Assembly: GCA_040905705.1 (NCBI GenBank)
Contig: JBBDQZ010000052.1
Span: forward strand, 1 to 64,000
Source: JBBDQZ01 sp040905705
GTDB taxonomy: Bacteria; Bacteroidota; Rhodothermia; Balneolales; Natronogracilivirgulaceae
Direction of reading: 5' to 3'
Length of the DNA: 64,000 nucleotides
A program made the translations under genes and the position numbers. The notes beneath the pieces were generated by a model. It worked only from the letters and a program-made list of their open reading frames with translations. It did no database searches and was not told where the DNA came from. Shown piece after piece: positions 48,268 through 56,701 of this stretch (positions are counted from its first letter, which is position 1; each line of letters begins with the position of its first letter).

Positions 48268-49380
48268 CTAGAGATTTGACACAATATGAACTTCCGGTTC
48301 GAGGGAAATTTCGAAATGATCGAGGACTTCTTCCTGGATGGTGCGGGCGAGCTTTAATAATTGCGTTCCTGTAGCTGCACCGTGGTTGACCAGAATTAAT
48401 GCATGTTTCTCGTGTACACCGGTATCACCTTCTCTCATTCCTTTGAAACCGCACTGTTCGATCAGCCATGCGGCAGGAACCTTGACGCGTCCTCTGCCGT
48501 CGCTCTCAGCGACGGGTTGCTCACTTGTGGTATTCCCACTTTCAAAGCTATGAGGGCCAGAAGAATCGAGAAAATAACCCGGCATTTGAGGATGTTTCAT
48601 CTTCAATATTTCGTACGTTGTTCCTGAAAGTACCGGATTTTTAAAGAAACTCCCCGCGTTACCGGTTATCAGTGGATCCGGAAGTTTTGATTTGCGAATG
48701 CGGCGTACAGCTCTGCTCACATCCCGAATGGTAGGGTTTTTGATGCCTTCCGATTTCAGCACCTTTTTCAGATTGCCATACTCCACATTAATGGCCGGTT
48801 TTTTCCCCAGTTTAAGTGTGACATAGGTGATCAAATACTTCCCTTTGAGTGAACTTTTAAAGATACTGTCTCGATAACCGAACTTACACATGCTCCTGTC
48901 GAACGATTCCGTCTTCCCTGTCTTCAGATGAATGGCATCAAGTGAAACAAAAAGTTTCTCAAGCTCAACACCATACGCCCCGATATTCTGTATTGGTGCG
49001 GCACCGGTTAATCCGGGAATCATTGAAAGATTTTCAAGACCACCCCAGCCATGGTTAAGAGTGTGTTTAACCAGTTCATCCCAAACGACTCCTGCACCGA
49101 CCCGGATTATGACATATTGAGTATTCTCAGCGACCACGGTAATACCTGGAATGTTATTTTTTATAATAAGTCCGGGAAAGTCGTCCACGAAAAGGACATT
49201 GCTGCCACCACCCAGTACATAATGAGGATGCCGGTTAAAAGGGCTGGATGCCATTATGCTTGTCAGATCATCAGGATGAGAAATTTCGGCCAGGTATTCA
49301 GCGGTGGCATCAATCTGAAAGGTGTTAAACGGCTTCAGGGAAACCTGTTTTTGAAGGGTTGATTTCAATGTGGAGTTCAA
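48268..49380 (-). CDS. murB: UDP-N-acetylmuramate dehydrogenase
   Basis: FAD enzyme that reduces UDP-GlcNAc-enolpyruvate to UDP-MurNAc in peptidoglycan synthesis. 370 residues, a type I (E. coli-like) MurB. FAD-binding motifs LGGGSNVLF and GLENLSMIPGLTGAAPIQNIGAYG are present; the catalytic Ser is in GNAGSFFKNP and the late Glu in SLEPEVHIV. An extra stretch of about 25 polar residues lies after MPGYF and before RVKVPAAWLIEQCGFKG. The usual mur cluster is not nearby. Confidence 0.95.
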   Translation of the reverse strand: MNSTLKSTLQKQVSLKPFNTFQIDATAEYLAEISHPDDLTSIMASSPFNRHPHYVLGGGSNVLFVDDFPGLIIKNNIPGITVVAENTQYVIIRVGAGVVWDELVKHTLNHGWGGLENLSMIPGLTGAAPIQNIGAYGVELEKLFVSLDAIHLKTGKTESFDRSMCKFGYRDSIFKSSLKGKYLITYVTLKLGKKPAINVEYGNLKKVLKSEGIKNPTIRDVSRAVRRIRKSKLPDPLITGNAGSFFKNPVLSGTTYEILKMKHPQMPGYFLDSSGPHSFESGNTTSEQPVAESDGRGRVKVPAAWLIEQCGFKGMREGDTGVHEKHALILVNHGAATGTQLLKLARTIQEEVLDHFEISLEPEVHIVSNL

Positions 49381-49560
49381 GCAGAAAAGCAGGGATTTAT
49401 GGAAGTGAAATATGTTGATAAAAGGTAATCATTACAATAACTAAAAGCCGTATTAAACGTGTAAAAATAGTAAGGGTAGTTGATTTAAAAATGAGCTTTT
49501 ATTGTGTATGGCGCTAAAAAAAGCGAAATGAATAGGCAATTTTTAAAATAGGGGGGAGCC

Positions 49561-50220
49561 ATGAGTTTACTTAAAATAAAAAAAACCGGAAACGAATTGC
49601 GGGATTATTATTTCATAAATCTTGAAGCTGGTCTTATCATCACTCTTATTTTTTTTAATCTTTTGTTCCGGTTTAATATAGAATTGCAGTCGGAATTCAA
49701 TATCACACAGGTAGAACAGGAAACAATAAAAATGGAAGAAGTTCTCCGCACGGAACAGATTCACCGTCCACCACCCCCTCCGCGTCGGCCGGCACCACGT
49801 GTTGTTCCATCTGACGAGTTAGTGGAAGATATATTTTTCGATTTATATTCACCACTTTCGCTGAATTCACCACCTTCTTTACCTCCCGATGACAGCGATC
49901 CTGATTTTGACGAGCATGAAATTTTCACCATCGTTGAAGAGATGCCTAATCTGAATGGAGGAATGTCATCTATATATGAATATCTGAAATATCCGGAAAT
50001 TGCGCGTTTGGCAGGCATAGAAGGTCGGGTAATTGTTCAGTTTGTTATAGATGAGCAGGGAAATGTAGTTGATCCGGTGGTTGTTCGGGGGATCGGAGGA
50101 GGGTGTGATGAAGCCGCTTTGGCAGCCGTAAGAAGATTAACCTTTACACCCGGCCGTCAACGGGGACGAGCGGTGAAAGTGCGCTACTCTTTACCCATTG
50201 TATTTCGGCTCACAAAATAA
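49561..50220 (+). CDS. TonB-like energy transducer
   Basis: 219 residues: one N-terminal membrane helix (about 20-42), a proline-rich periplasmic linker (HRPPPPPRRPAPR, then PPSLPPDD), and a TonB C-terminal domain (about 138-219: YPEIARLAGIEGRVIVQFVIDEQGNV ... AALAAVRRLTFTPGRQRG). It would couple ExbBD proton motive force to outer-membrane receptors. No exbB/exbD is adjacent. It is convergent with pckG over a strong shared terminator. Confidence 0.9.
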   Translation: MSLLKIKKTGNELRDYYFINLEAGLIITLIFFNLLFRFNIELQSEFNITQVEQETIKMEEVLRTEQIHRPPPPPRRPAPRVVPSDELVEDIFFDLYSPLSLNSPPSLPPDDSDPDFDEHEIFTIVEEMPNLNGGMSSIYEYLKYPEIARLAGIEGRVIVQFVIDEQGNVVDPVVVRGIGGGCDEAALAAVRRLTFTPGRQRGRAVKVRYSLPIVFRLTK

Positions 50221-50269
50221 CAGACTGTCTTTTACGCACAATGTTCGAACAAGTTGTGCAGGAATAAAA

Positions 50270-50310
50270 GCAAAAAAGGCAGCGAATGATTTTGCTGCCT
50301 TTTTTGCTTT
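50270..50310. terminator. bidirectional terminator between tonB-like gene and pckG
   Basis: 17-bp stem, 50270-50286 with 50291-50307, one G-T pair and a 4-nt loop. The A6 and T6 tracts lie inside the arms, so it serves both convergent genes. Confidence 0.9.
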
Positions 50311-50336
50311 GAGGAATGAGCCGGGGAGGCGGAATA

Positions 50337-52175
50337 TTAAAATCGCTCAGGAGCCTGTCCCCAATATTTTGGGGAACGCCAGAGGCTGGAACGCAGGAGT
50401 TCACGCATAAATAAAAACTCCTTTGGTAGCCGGTCATATAATTTTGAAAAGAGTTCTTCGTGGCTAAGTACTTCTTTTTTCCAGATCTCACGGTCGACGG
50501 ACATCAAGTCGTGGAATTGCTCCCTGGAGAAATTATCCAACCCATTCCAGTCGATGTCTTCATAGCGAGGCATCCATCCCAACGGGCTTTCGACGGCGAA
50601 AGATCGTCCGCGAACCCGTTTGACTATCCACTGCAGCACCCGCATATTTTCACCGAAACCTGGCCAGATAAAATGGCCGTCCTCATCCGTCCGGAACCAG
50701 TTGACACCGAAAATTCTCGGTGGATTGGGCAGGTCACGGCCGATTTGCAACCAATGGTTAAAATAATCAGCCATATGATATCCTATGAACGGAAGCATGG
50801 CGAATGGATCATGCCTGACCTTGCCGAGAGTTCCGGCTGCTGCCGCGGTCATCTCTGATCCCATTGTTGCTGCCAGATAAACACCAAAGTTCCAGTTTAC
50901 CGACTGATACACTAAGGGTATACCATTACTGCGGCGTCCGCCGAAGATAAAAGCGTCGATAGGCACACCAGCCGGGTCTTCCCATTTCGGGTCGATCGAA
51001 GGACACTGAGAAGCCGGGGCAGTGAATCGTGCATTCGGATGTGCGGCTGTTTTACCCGAATCCGGATTGAATTTGTTACCCTGCCAGTCGATCAGATTTG
51101 AAGGCGGCTTATCGGTCATACCTTCCCACCACACATCACCATCTTCGGTTAATGCACAATTGGTAAAGATGGTGTTTTTACTGATAGACGCCATCGCATT
51201 CGGGTTTGTTTTTGTGTTGGTGCCGGGAGCCACGCCGAAATAACCAGCTTCCGGATTAATAGCACGCAACTGGCCTTCCCTGTCTTTTTTGATCCAGGCA
51301 ATGTCGTCTCCAATGGTACTAATTTTCCATCCATTTAGCTCACTGGGAGGGATCAACATGGCAAAATTGGTTTTTCCACAGGCACTCGGGAACGCGGCGG
51401 CAATATATGTTTTCTCTTTCTCAGGCGATTCCACACCAAGTATCAGCATATGTTCTGCCAGCCACCCTTCATCCCTGGCCATGGTTGAGGCAATGCGAAG
51501 TGCAAAGCATTTTTTGCCAAGCAGGGCATTTCCTCCATAACCACTGCCAAAGGACATAATGGAGCGTTCTTCCGGGAAATGCACAATATATTTTTCCTTA
51601 TTGCAGGGCCAGCGAACATCCTGTTGTCCCTTTTCAAGTGGTGCGCCTACCGAATGCAGGCATTTAACATATTCCCCGTTTGTTCCAATGACACCCAATA
51701 CATCTTTACCCACACGGGTCATAATTCGCATATTGACCACCACATAAGCCGAATCGGTTATTTCTACTCCGATGTGCGAAATCGGTGATCCGAGAGGGCC
51801 CATGCTGAACGGGATGACATACATGGTTCGGCCTTTCATACAGCCGTCGTAAAGATTGTTAAGGGTAGCTTTCATCTCTTTGGGTTTGACCCAGTTGTTG
51901 GTCGGCCCCGCATCCGCTTTCCGGCGACTGCAGATATATGTTCGATCTTCAACTCTTGCTACATCCGACGGATCGGAAAAAGCGGCATAACTGCCGGGTC
52001 GTTTCTTATCATTCAGTCTGATAAACGTTCCACTGTCTACCAGGAGTTGGCAAAGGCGATCGTTTTCTTCCTGTGAACCGTCAATCCATTCGATATTGTC
52101 AGGTTTGGTGAGTTCAGCTGTACGATCTACCCATGAAATAAGTTCTTCATGTTTAACCCACTCTGGATGTTTCAT
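50337..52175 (-). CDS. pckG: phosphoenolpyruvate carboxykinase (GTP)
   Basis: Converts oxaloacetate and GTP to PEP, the entry to gluconeogenesis. 612 residues match the GTP-dependent family, not the ATP type. Motifs: YVIPFSMGPLGSP, the kinase loop FPSACGKTNFAM with its reactive Cys, GDDIAW metal-binding residues, and FIFGGRRSNGIPLV. A ttggag ribosome site lies just before the ATG. ppdK, 4.5 kb away, makes PEP from pyruvate, so both routes to PEP are encoded here. Confidence 0.98.
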   Translation of the reverse strand: MKHPEWVKHEELISWVDRTAELTKPDNIEWIDGSQEENDRLCQLLVDSGTFIRLNDKKRPGSYAAFSDPSDVARVEDRTYICSRRKADAGPTNNWVKPKEMKATLNNLYDGCMKGRTMYVIPFSMGPLGSPISHIGVEITDSAYVVVNMRIMTRVGKDVLGVIGTNGEYVKCLHSVGAPLEKGQQDVRWPCNKEKYIVHFPEERSIMSFGSGYGGNALLGKKCFALRIASTMARDEGWLAEHMLILGVESPEKEKTYIAAAFPSACGKTNFAMLIPPSELNGWKISTIGDDIAWIKKDREGQLRAINPEAGYFGVAPGTNTKTNPNAMASISKNTIFTNCALTEDGDVWWEGMTDKPPSNLIDWQGNKFNPDSGKTAAHPNARFTAPASQCPSIDPKWEDPAGVPIDAFIFGGRRSNGIPLVYQSVNWNFGVYLAATMGSEMTAAAAGTLGKVRHDPFAMLPFIGYHMADYFNHWLQIGRDLPNPPRIFGVNWFRTDEDGHFIWPGFGENMRVLQWIVKRVRGRSFAVESPLGWMPRYEDIDWNGLDNFSREQFHDLMSVDREIWKKEVLSHEELFSKLYDRLPKEFLFMRELLRSSLWRSPKYWGQAPERF

Positions 52176-52608
52176 AATAAATTCTCCAATAATTTGATAT
52201 TCAAAATATGCAGCTTGACTGCCACAGTATATGTTAATGAGAGCTGATGGTTAATAAATGTGAACAGCAAGCCCATCTGCATGTTAGCTCCCAGAAGCGG
52301 GTCATGCTGTCCCTATAACTGAACAGGCGAACCTGTTAATAATTTTTGTAACATGATATATATTAAAAGATATCTTGCTATCTGTTTTCAAAACAATAAT
52401 AACGCTTATATTTGAATATTATATAAAGAACTATAATCAGGTTATTCAAAAAATTGATTTTATAATGAAAAAGTCCGGTGCCACACAGGGCTGATTCCAG
52501 GCATTCTTATATGTGATATTCTATGCGAACCCTTGTTATAACAGGGTTACAGGCATATATGGCTCTTGATGATTAATAATGGCGGGCAGAACCTTGTTTG
52601 AAACAGAA
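52176..52608. other. intergenic region upstream of pckG
   Basis: 433 bp with no convincing gene. It must contain the pckG promoter and leader on the minus strand and the end of the histidine-kinase transcript. AT-rich in the middle; apart from a palindrome at 52528-52548 I see no repeats or RNA structure I can name. Confidence 0.5.
52528..52548. repeat. imperfect palindrome after the histidine kinase gene
   Basis: aaccct at 52528-52533 and agggtt at 52543-52548 flank the octamer GTTATAAC with one extra base. It could fold as a weak terminator for the kinase transcript or act as a protein-binding site. Confidence 0.35.
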
Positions 52609-54066
52609 TTATATTGGCAGATAAACCGTAAATTCCGCCCCGCCGCTATCTACATTTCCAATGGTAATTCGTCCCCCGTGTTTTTGAACGATTTGTTGTG
52701 ATATCGCAAGCCCGAGTCCGAGTCCAAAGCTGCTATTCTTATTTTTTGTGGTGAAATTGGGTTTGAAAATTTTCTCCAGTAGTGAAGGGGTGATACCCGG
52801 CCCGCTGTCTCTAATCGATATACGGACATACCGGTCATCATGATCACATGAAATGACCATCTCTCCATGGTCTTGCATAGCGTCACATGCATTGATAATA
52901 ATATTGGTCCATACTTGATTGATTTCTCCTGAGATTACATTTACAGCGGGGATGTCGGAAAAATGAAGATAGACATTCACTTTTCTCAGGCGGTTTGACA
53001 ATAACAACAGGGTGTCGTTTAAACCATCTCTCAAATCTGTTTTTTCAAATTTTCCCTTGTCTTGCCGACTGTAATTTTTCAGACTGGAAACAATTTCGCT
53101 GATACGTCTGGTGCTGGATTGCATATTTCTGAGGAAAAGCCCTGTTTCATAAAACCTGATACCGTATTCCAGTTGTTCGCGTTGTATGTGTCCTGCCCTG
53201 TTCCCAAGTTGTTTTTTCACAAATTCAATCGCTTCATCATTCATGGAAGTTATTTTTCTCAATAAACTTCGTGGTAACTCGGGATGCGTTTTTTCCCATT
53301 CCTGGAGTTTCTTACGCTGGTCATCTGCGTCTCTAAGCAGTCGCTTCAGTCCTATATGGAAAAACTCTTGATAATAGTAAGCATGGTCCGGGTCTGCTTT
53401 ACGTATAATCTCGGGCAGGGACTCCATGAGGTTGTCTGTGGCGCGAAACAATGAAGCTGCCGGATTATTGATCTCATGTGCAATCCCGGCAACAAGTTGC
53501 CCAAGTGTAGCCATTTTTTCCTGGTTGATTAATCGCTTTTGTGTCTCTTCCAATTGTTTAAGTGCATTACGGAGTTGATTCCGCTCCTTTTCGAGAGTTT
53601 CATTAATGCTTTCCAGCTCAATGTGTACCGATACAATATGGTTATACCGGTCAATCAGGTTTCCGATTATAAGCTGTTGCCCCAACTCGGCCAAACCGGT
53701 TTTACTTTGCTGGATTTTAAGAAAATCCCCTTCCCGAAGCTTAATGGCCTTGCACCTGGTTGTGGCTTTTGCCGTGGTCAGCACTCTCTCTCCGGTTACG
53801 AAAGAGATCAGTCCGACCAGGGCCCCCGGCCCCAATCTGTCTACGGTGATAATCCGGCCATTTCTGGTTGATTTCAGCAGCTCGACTGTTCCTGATTGCA
53901 GAATGAATACATACTCATTGAAGTCTCCCTCAGAAAAAACGGTCTCGTTTTCCTCAAGGGTAATAAATTGAGCATCAAAATCTTCAGATTCATCCAGATA
54001 CCGTGCAATTTGCTCGGTGAAACGGGTAGGATTCTGCAACCAGGTTTTTGTAAACTTGAGTGGCAT
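52609..54066 (-). CDS. sensor histidine kinase with cyclic-nucleotide-binding domain
   Basis: 485 residues, soluble. A cNMP/CRP-type sensor domain (about 20-140: VFILQSGTVELLKSTRNGR, LGPGALVG), a coiled coil (about 145-180), a HisKA helix with H197 (LVAGIAHEINNPAASLF), a long helical insert, and an HATPase domain with NIIINACDAM (N box), DSGPGI (G1), FTTK and GLGLGLAIS (G2). H-E-I-N-N-P is typical of NtrB/HPK4-like kinases. The sensor lacks an obvious conserved cAMP-binding Arg, so the ligand is uncertain. It lies 24 bp after the receiver gene on the same message. Confidence 0.9.
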   Translation of the reverse strand: MPLKFTKTWLQNPTRFTEQIARYLDESEDFDAQFITLEENETVFSEGDFNEYVFILQSGTVELLKSTRNGRIITVDRLGPGALVGLISFVTGERVLTTAKATTRCKAIKLREGDFLKIQQSKTGLAELGQQLIIGNLIDRYNHIVSVHIELESINETLEKERNQLRNALKQLEETQKRLINQEKMATLGQLVAGIAHEINNPAASLFRATDNLMESLPEIIRKADPDHAYYYQEFFHIGLKRLLRDADDQRKKLQEWEKTHPELPRSLLRKITSMNDEAIEFVKKQLGNRAGHIQREQLEYGIRFYETGLFLRNMQSSTRRISEIVSSLKNYSRQDKGKFEKTDLRDGLNDTLLLLSNRLRKVNVYLHFSDIPAVNVISGEINQVWTNIIINACDAMQDHGEMVISCDHDDRYVRISIRDSGPGITPSLLEKIFKPNFTTKNKNSSFGLGLGLAISQQIVQKHGGRITIGNVDSGGAEFTVYLPI

Positions 54067-54090
54067 GGCATTGCCAGATAAGCTTGTGGT

Positions 54091-54594
54091 CTATCTATCG
54101 CTGATATTTTTTCGTGATCGTATTGATTCGGAAAGCCTGCCGGTATCCAGTATTTGCATATAGGGAAGCACATCAATCTCCTCATCGATCACAAAATCGG
54201 TTAGCATCTGAACAGAAACATCAATCAGTTTCTCCTTTGTCCAGGGTTTTGCGATGTAGTGATGCAAGCTCGCTTCGTTCAATGCCTTAACGGTATCCTC
54301 AAGGCCTGCCTGACCTGTTAGCAGGACTTTGCGGGAAGAGTGAGTCCTTTCGTTGTTGTGAAGTTCGATTAACAAGTCAACACCGCTGTCTCCGGGTAAA
54401 ATATGGTCACAGAGTATGAGACCGATTTTTTTTCGGTCTTCAAGAAGTATATCGATTAATTTCCGGGCTTCTTCGGCCGAGCCGGCCGTCTCAACGGGAA
54501 ATTGTTCTTCAAGTTTTTCGAGGTCCCTGACTACAGCGTCCAGTACTTCCTGTTCATCCTCGATGCAGAGTATATAAATATCGGATCTTTCCAT
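54091..54594 (-). CDS. response regulator receiver protein without DNA-binding domain
   Basis: 167 residues from ATG 54594 (a GTG at 54627 would add 11). The receiver domain (about 5-130) has the acidic pair CIEDEQE, phospho-acceptor D63 (LILCDHILPG), Thr in LLTGQ and Lys in YIAKPW. The remaining 40 residues are too short and not alike enough for a known output domain. It is cotranscribed with the histidine kinase. It may signal by protein contact, or act as an intermediate in a relay. Confidence 0.88.
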   Translation of the reverse strand: MERSDIYILCIEDEQEVLDAVVRDLEKLEEQFPVETAGSAEEARKLIDILLEDRKKIGLILCDHILPGDSGVDLLIELHNNERTHSSRKVLLTGQAGLEDTVKALNEASLHHYIAKPWTKEKLIDVSVQMLTDFVIDEEIDVLPYMQILDTGRLSESIRSRKNISDR

Positions 54595-54698
54595 GATAAA
54601 TGACTTGAAATTTGACGCTGTGTACACCGGTTAAGCTTTTTTATAGATGTTCAATTTGAGTGTTGCCCAATCCGTGTCTTCAGCGTTCAGTTTTAGCA

Positions 54699-56342
54699 TT
54701 AATGTGTAACCAGCGGCCAGTAAAAGATAGCATAGGCAAGAATTATTAAAACACCAACTATACCAATGACGACACCGACCCGGGCCATATCTTTGGTTTT
54801 GATGATGCCTGTCGACATGGCAATGGCATTAGGAGGTGTGGATATGGGAAGTGCCATGGCCAAACTGCATGCTACAGCAATGACCACTCCGGTGATCAGC
54901 AGGTTAAATTCAGGTCCCATCACACCCGAGACATGTAAACTGATGACCAATGGCATAAGCAAGGTAGCTGTTACTGTGTTGGAAAGGAAATTGGACATGG
55001 CTATGGCCATGATTCCAAAGGCCAGGATCAGTGTGATGTAGCCCATGGCACTCCAATCCATAGCAGAAATCATCCATACGGCCAGACCTGTCTTATCCAT
55101 TCCTATTCCGAGTGAAATTCCACCTGCCATAAGCCAGAGAACCTCCCATGGGAGCTTGCGAATATCGTTTTTATCCAGAACCCCACCGGTTACCAGTGCG
55201 GCAACCGGGAGGAAGGCGACCATGCTGCTTGGAATGCCATGCTGGTTTTCTGTTACCCAGAGTAATACTGTGGTCCCGAATATGAGATATAAACCTACAG
55301 CTTTGGGGGAAAGATTAAACGTACCCTCCATGTTAAGTTTAAATTGTTTCACACTTGGCGGGAAAAAGGTAAGCAATAGCCGCCATGAGAACAGCAACAT
55401 GATAACTACCAGTGGCGCAGCTATGATAATCCAGTCTGTAAAAGAAATTTGTTTCCCGTATTCAGTCAGCGCGGCAATCACAATAGCATTCGGTGGAGTG
55501 CCGATCGGGGTGGTAAGGCCTCCGATATTTGCAGCGACAGGAATTGAAATGGCCAGTGCGAATTTGAATCGATCGCCCGGTTCCAATTGTGCTATTATGG
55601 GAAGGATTACCGTGATCATCATTGCAGCCGTAGCGGTATTGCTCATAAATGCCGACAGACTCGCCGTTACCAGCATAAGTCCTAACAGGATATAATGTGG
55701 ACGGGTACCGAACGGCCGAAGTAAATACCGTGTAAGATTTTTGTCCAGGTTATATTTGACGGATGCTTCCGCCAGCATAAATCCTCCAAGAAATAATATG
55801 ATAATAGGATTAGCCAGCGTTCCGAGATAATCGGCGTAGTTGTTCGGTTTGTAGTTGACCAGGCGATGATGAGGTTCGGTAATTAGATCCTGCGTTTCAT
55901 TCAGCTCATCACTTCGAACTATTACGTGTTTTCCATTACTTTCAACGAGCTCTACAGGAATAATTTCTGTTTTTCCAGGTTCTGTAGCCACAAGTACGGT
56001 CTGGTCATCCCGCAAGGAACTTTTTGGAATTTGCCAAGTCTGTGTTTCCAGGGCTGCCGGCTTGATCACCGGTAGTTGCGAATCCATGAACATGGGACCT
56101 TGTGCACTTAATAGTAATATTTGCAATAAGATGACCAGCATGGATGTAGCATAAATGGGTATGGGTTCAAAAATCCAGAAAATAGCAGCCATAATAAATA
56201 TGCCGAGCCCAATTTGGCCTGCAAATGAGAGTGTTGCAAAAGGGAACATTAACGGAAGCAAAAATCCTGCGATTCCAAGAATCAGCCCGGCAAATTGTGT
56301 GCCTGTAAATCCTGTGATACCCGATTTCATAGTTATGAGCAT
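54699..56342 (-). CDS. DASS/SLC13-family anion transporter with periplasmic insert
   Basis: 547-residue carboxylate, sulfate or phosphate carrier, probably sodium-coupled. Two family repeats carry the signatures FMSNTATAA with GTPPNAIVIA, and LSNTVTATLL with STPPNAIAMSTG. An inserted hydrophilic segment of about 85 residues (83-170) follows the first helices; IPKSSLRDDQTVLVA...VIVRSDELNETQDLIT within it resembles the beta-barrel end of RND membrane-fusion proteins. The adjacent two-component system and pckG/ppdK suggest C4-dicarboxylate uptake. ATG at 56342 or 56330. Confidence 0.88.
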   Translation of the reverse strand: MLITMKSGITGFTGTQFAGLILGIAGFLLPLMFPFATLSFAGQIGLGIFIMAAIFWIFEPIPIYATSMLVILLQILLLSAQGPMFMDSQLPVIKPAALETQTWQIPKSSLRDDQTVLVATEPGKTEIIPVELVESNGKHVIVRSDELNETQDLITEPHHRLVNYKPNNYADYLGTLANPIIILFLGGFMLAEASVKYNLDKNLTRYLLRPFGTRPHYILLGLMLVTASLSAFMSNTATAAMMITVILPIIAQLEPGDRFKFALAISIPVAANIGGLTTPIGTPPNAIVIAALTEYGKQISFTDWIIIAAPLVVIMLLFSWRLLLTFFPPSVKQFKLNMEGTFNLSPKAVGLYLIFGTTVLLWVTENQHGIPSSMVAFLPVAALVTGGVLDKNDIRKLPWEVLWLMAGGISLGIGMDKTGLAVWMISAMDWSAMGYITLILAFGIMAIAMSNFLSNTVTATLLMPLVISLHVSGVMGPEFNLLITGVVIAVACSLAMALPISTPPNAIAMSTGIIKTKDMARVGVVIGIVGVLIILAYAIFYWPLVTH

Positions 56343-56701
56343 TGTCTGAATTTATGATGTTGTCTATACTACATTTTAAATTTGAAAGAAATATGAAGGC
56401 GTTCTATAGGCGTTGAAAATTTGAACATGTAATAATGCGCATATAAACACACAAGGCGCTTATTTTCTGGCATTTGTTTTATTTTGATGGTACATTGCGA
56501 CAAATATTAAAATCAATGTTGTATCTGGTGAACTATAGGATACCATTTCTTTGATAAACGGTTTTGCATTGAAGTTCAGAATAGTATTTCCGGCTAACCG
56601 GTGGCTGTCTGATAAGATTTCGGAACACCAATATACTTTTGTTTCTTCATGCGCGGCATTCTGATACATCTTTTACAATAAATCAATTAAGTAACAACAA
56701 T
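56343..56701. other. divergent intergenic region between DASS carrier and ppdK
   Basis: 359 bp that must hold divergent promoters. An open frame of 69 codons on the minus strand (56460-56669) shows no recognisable protein character. No inverted repeat longer than 6-7 bp was found by eye. Confidence 0.5.

Noticed and set aside
55045..55695. 216-codon open frame on the plus strand
   Set aside because: Wholly antisense to the DASS carrier gene, which has clear family motifs; its translation is low-information.
56460..56669. 69-codon open frame on the minus strand between the DASS carrier and ppdK
   Set aside because: No signal peptide, motif or family resemblance, and it covers the likely ppdK promoter.
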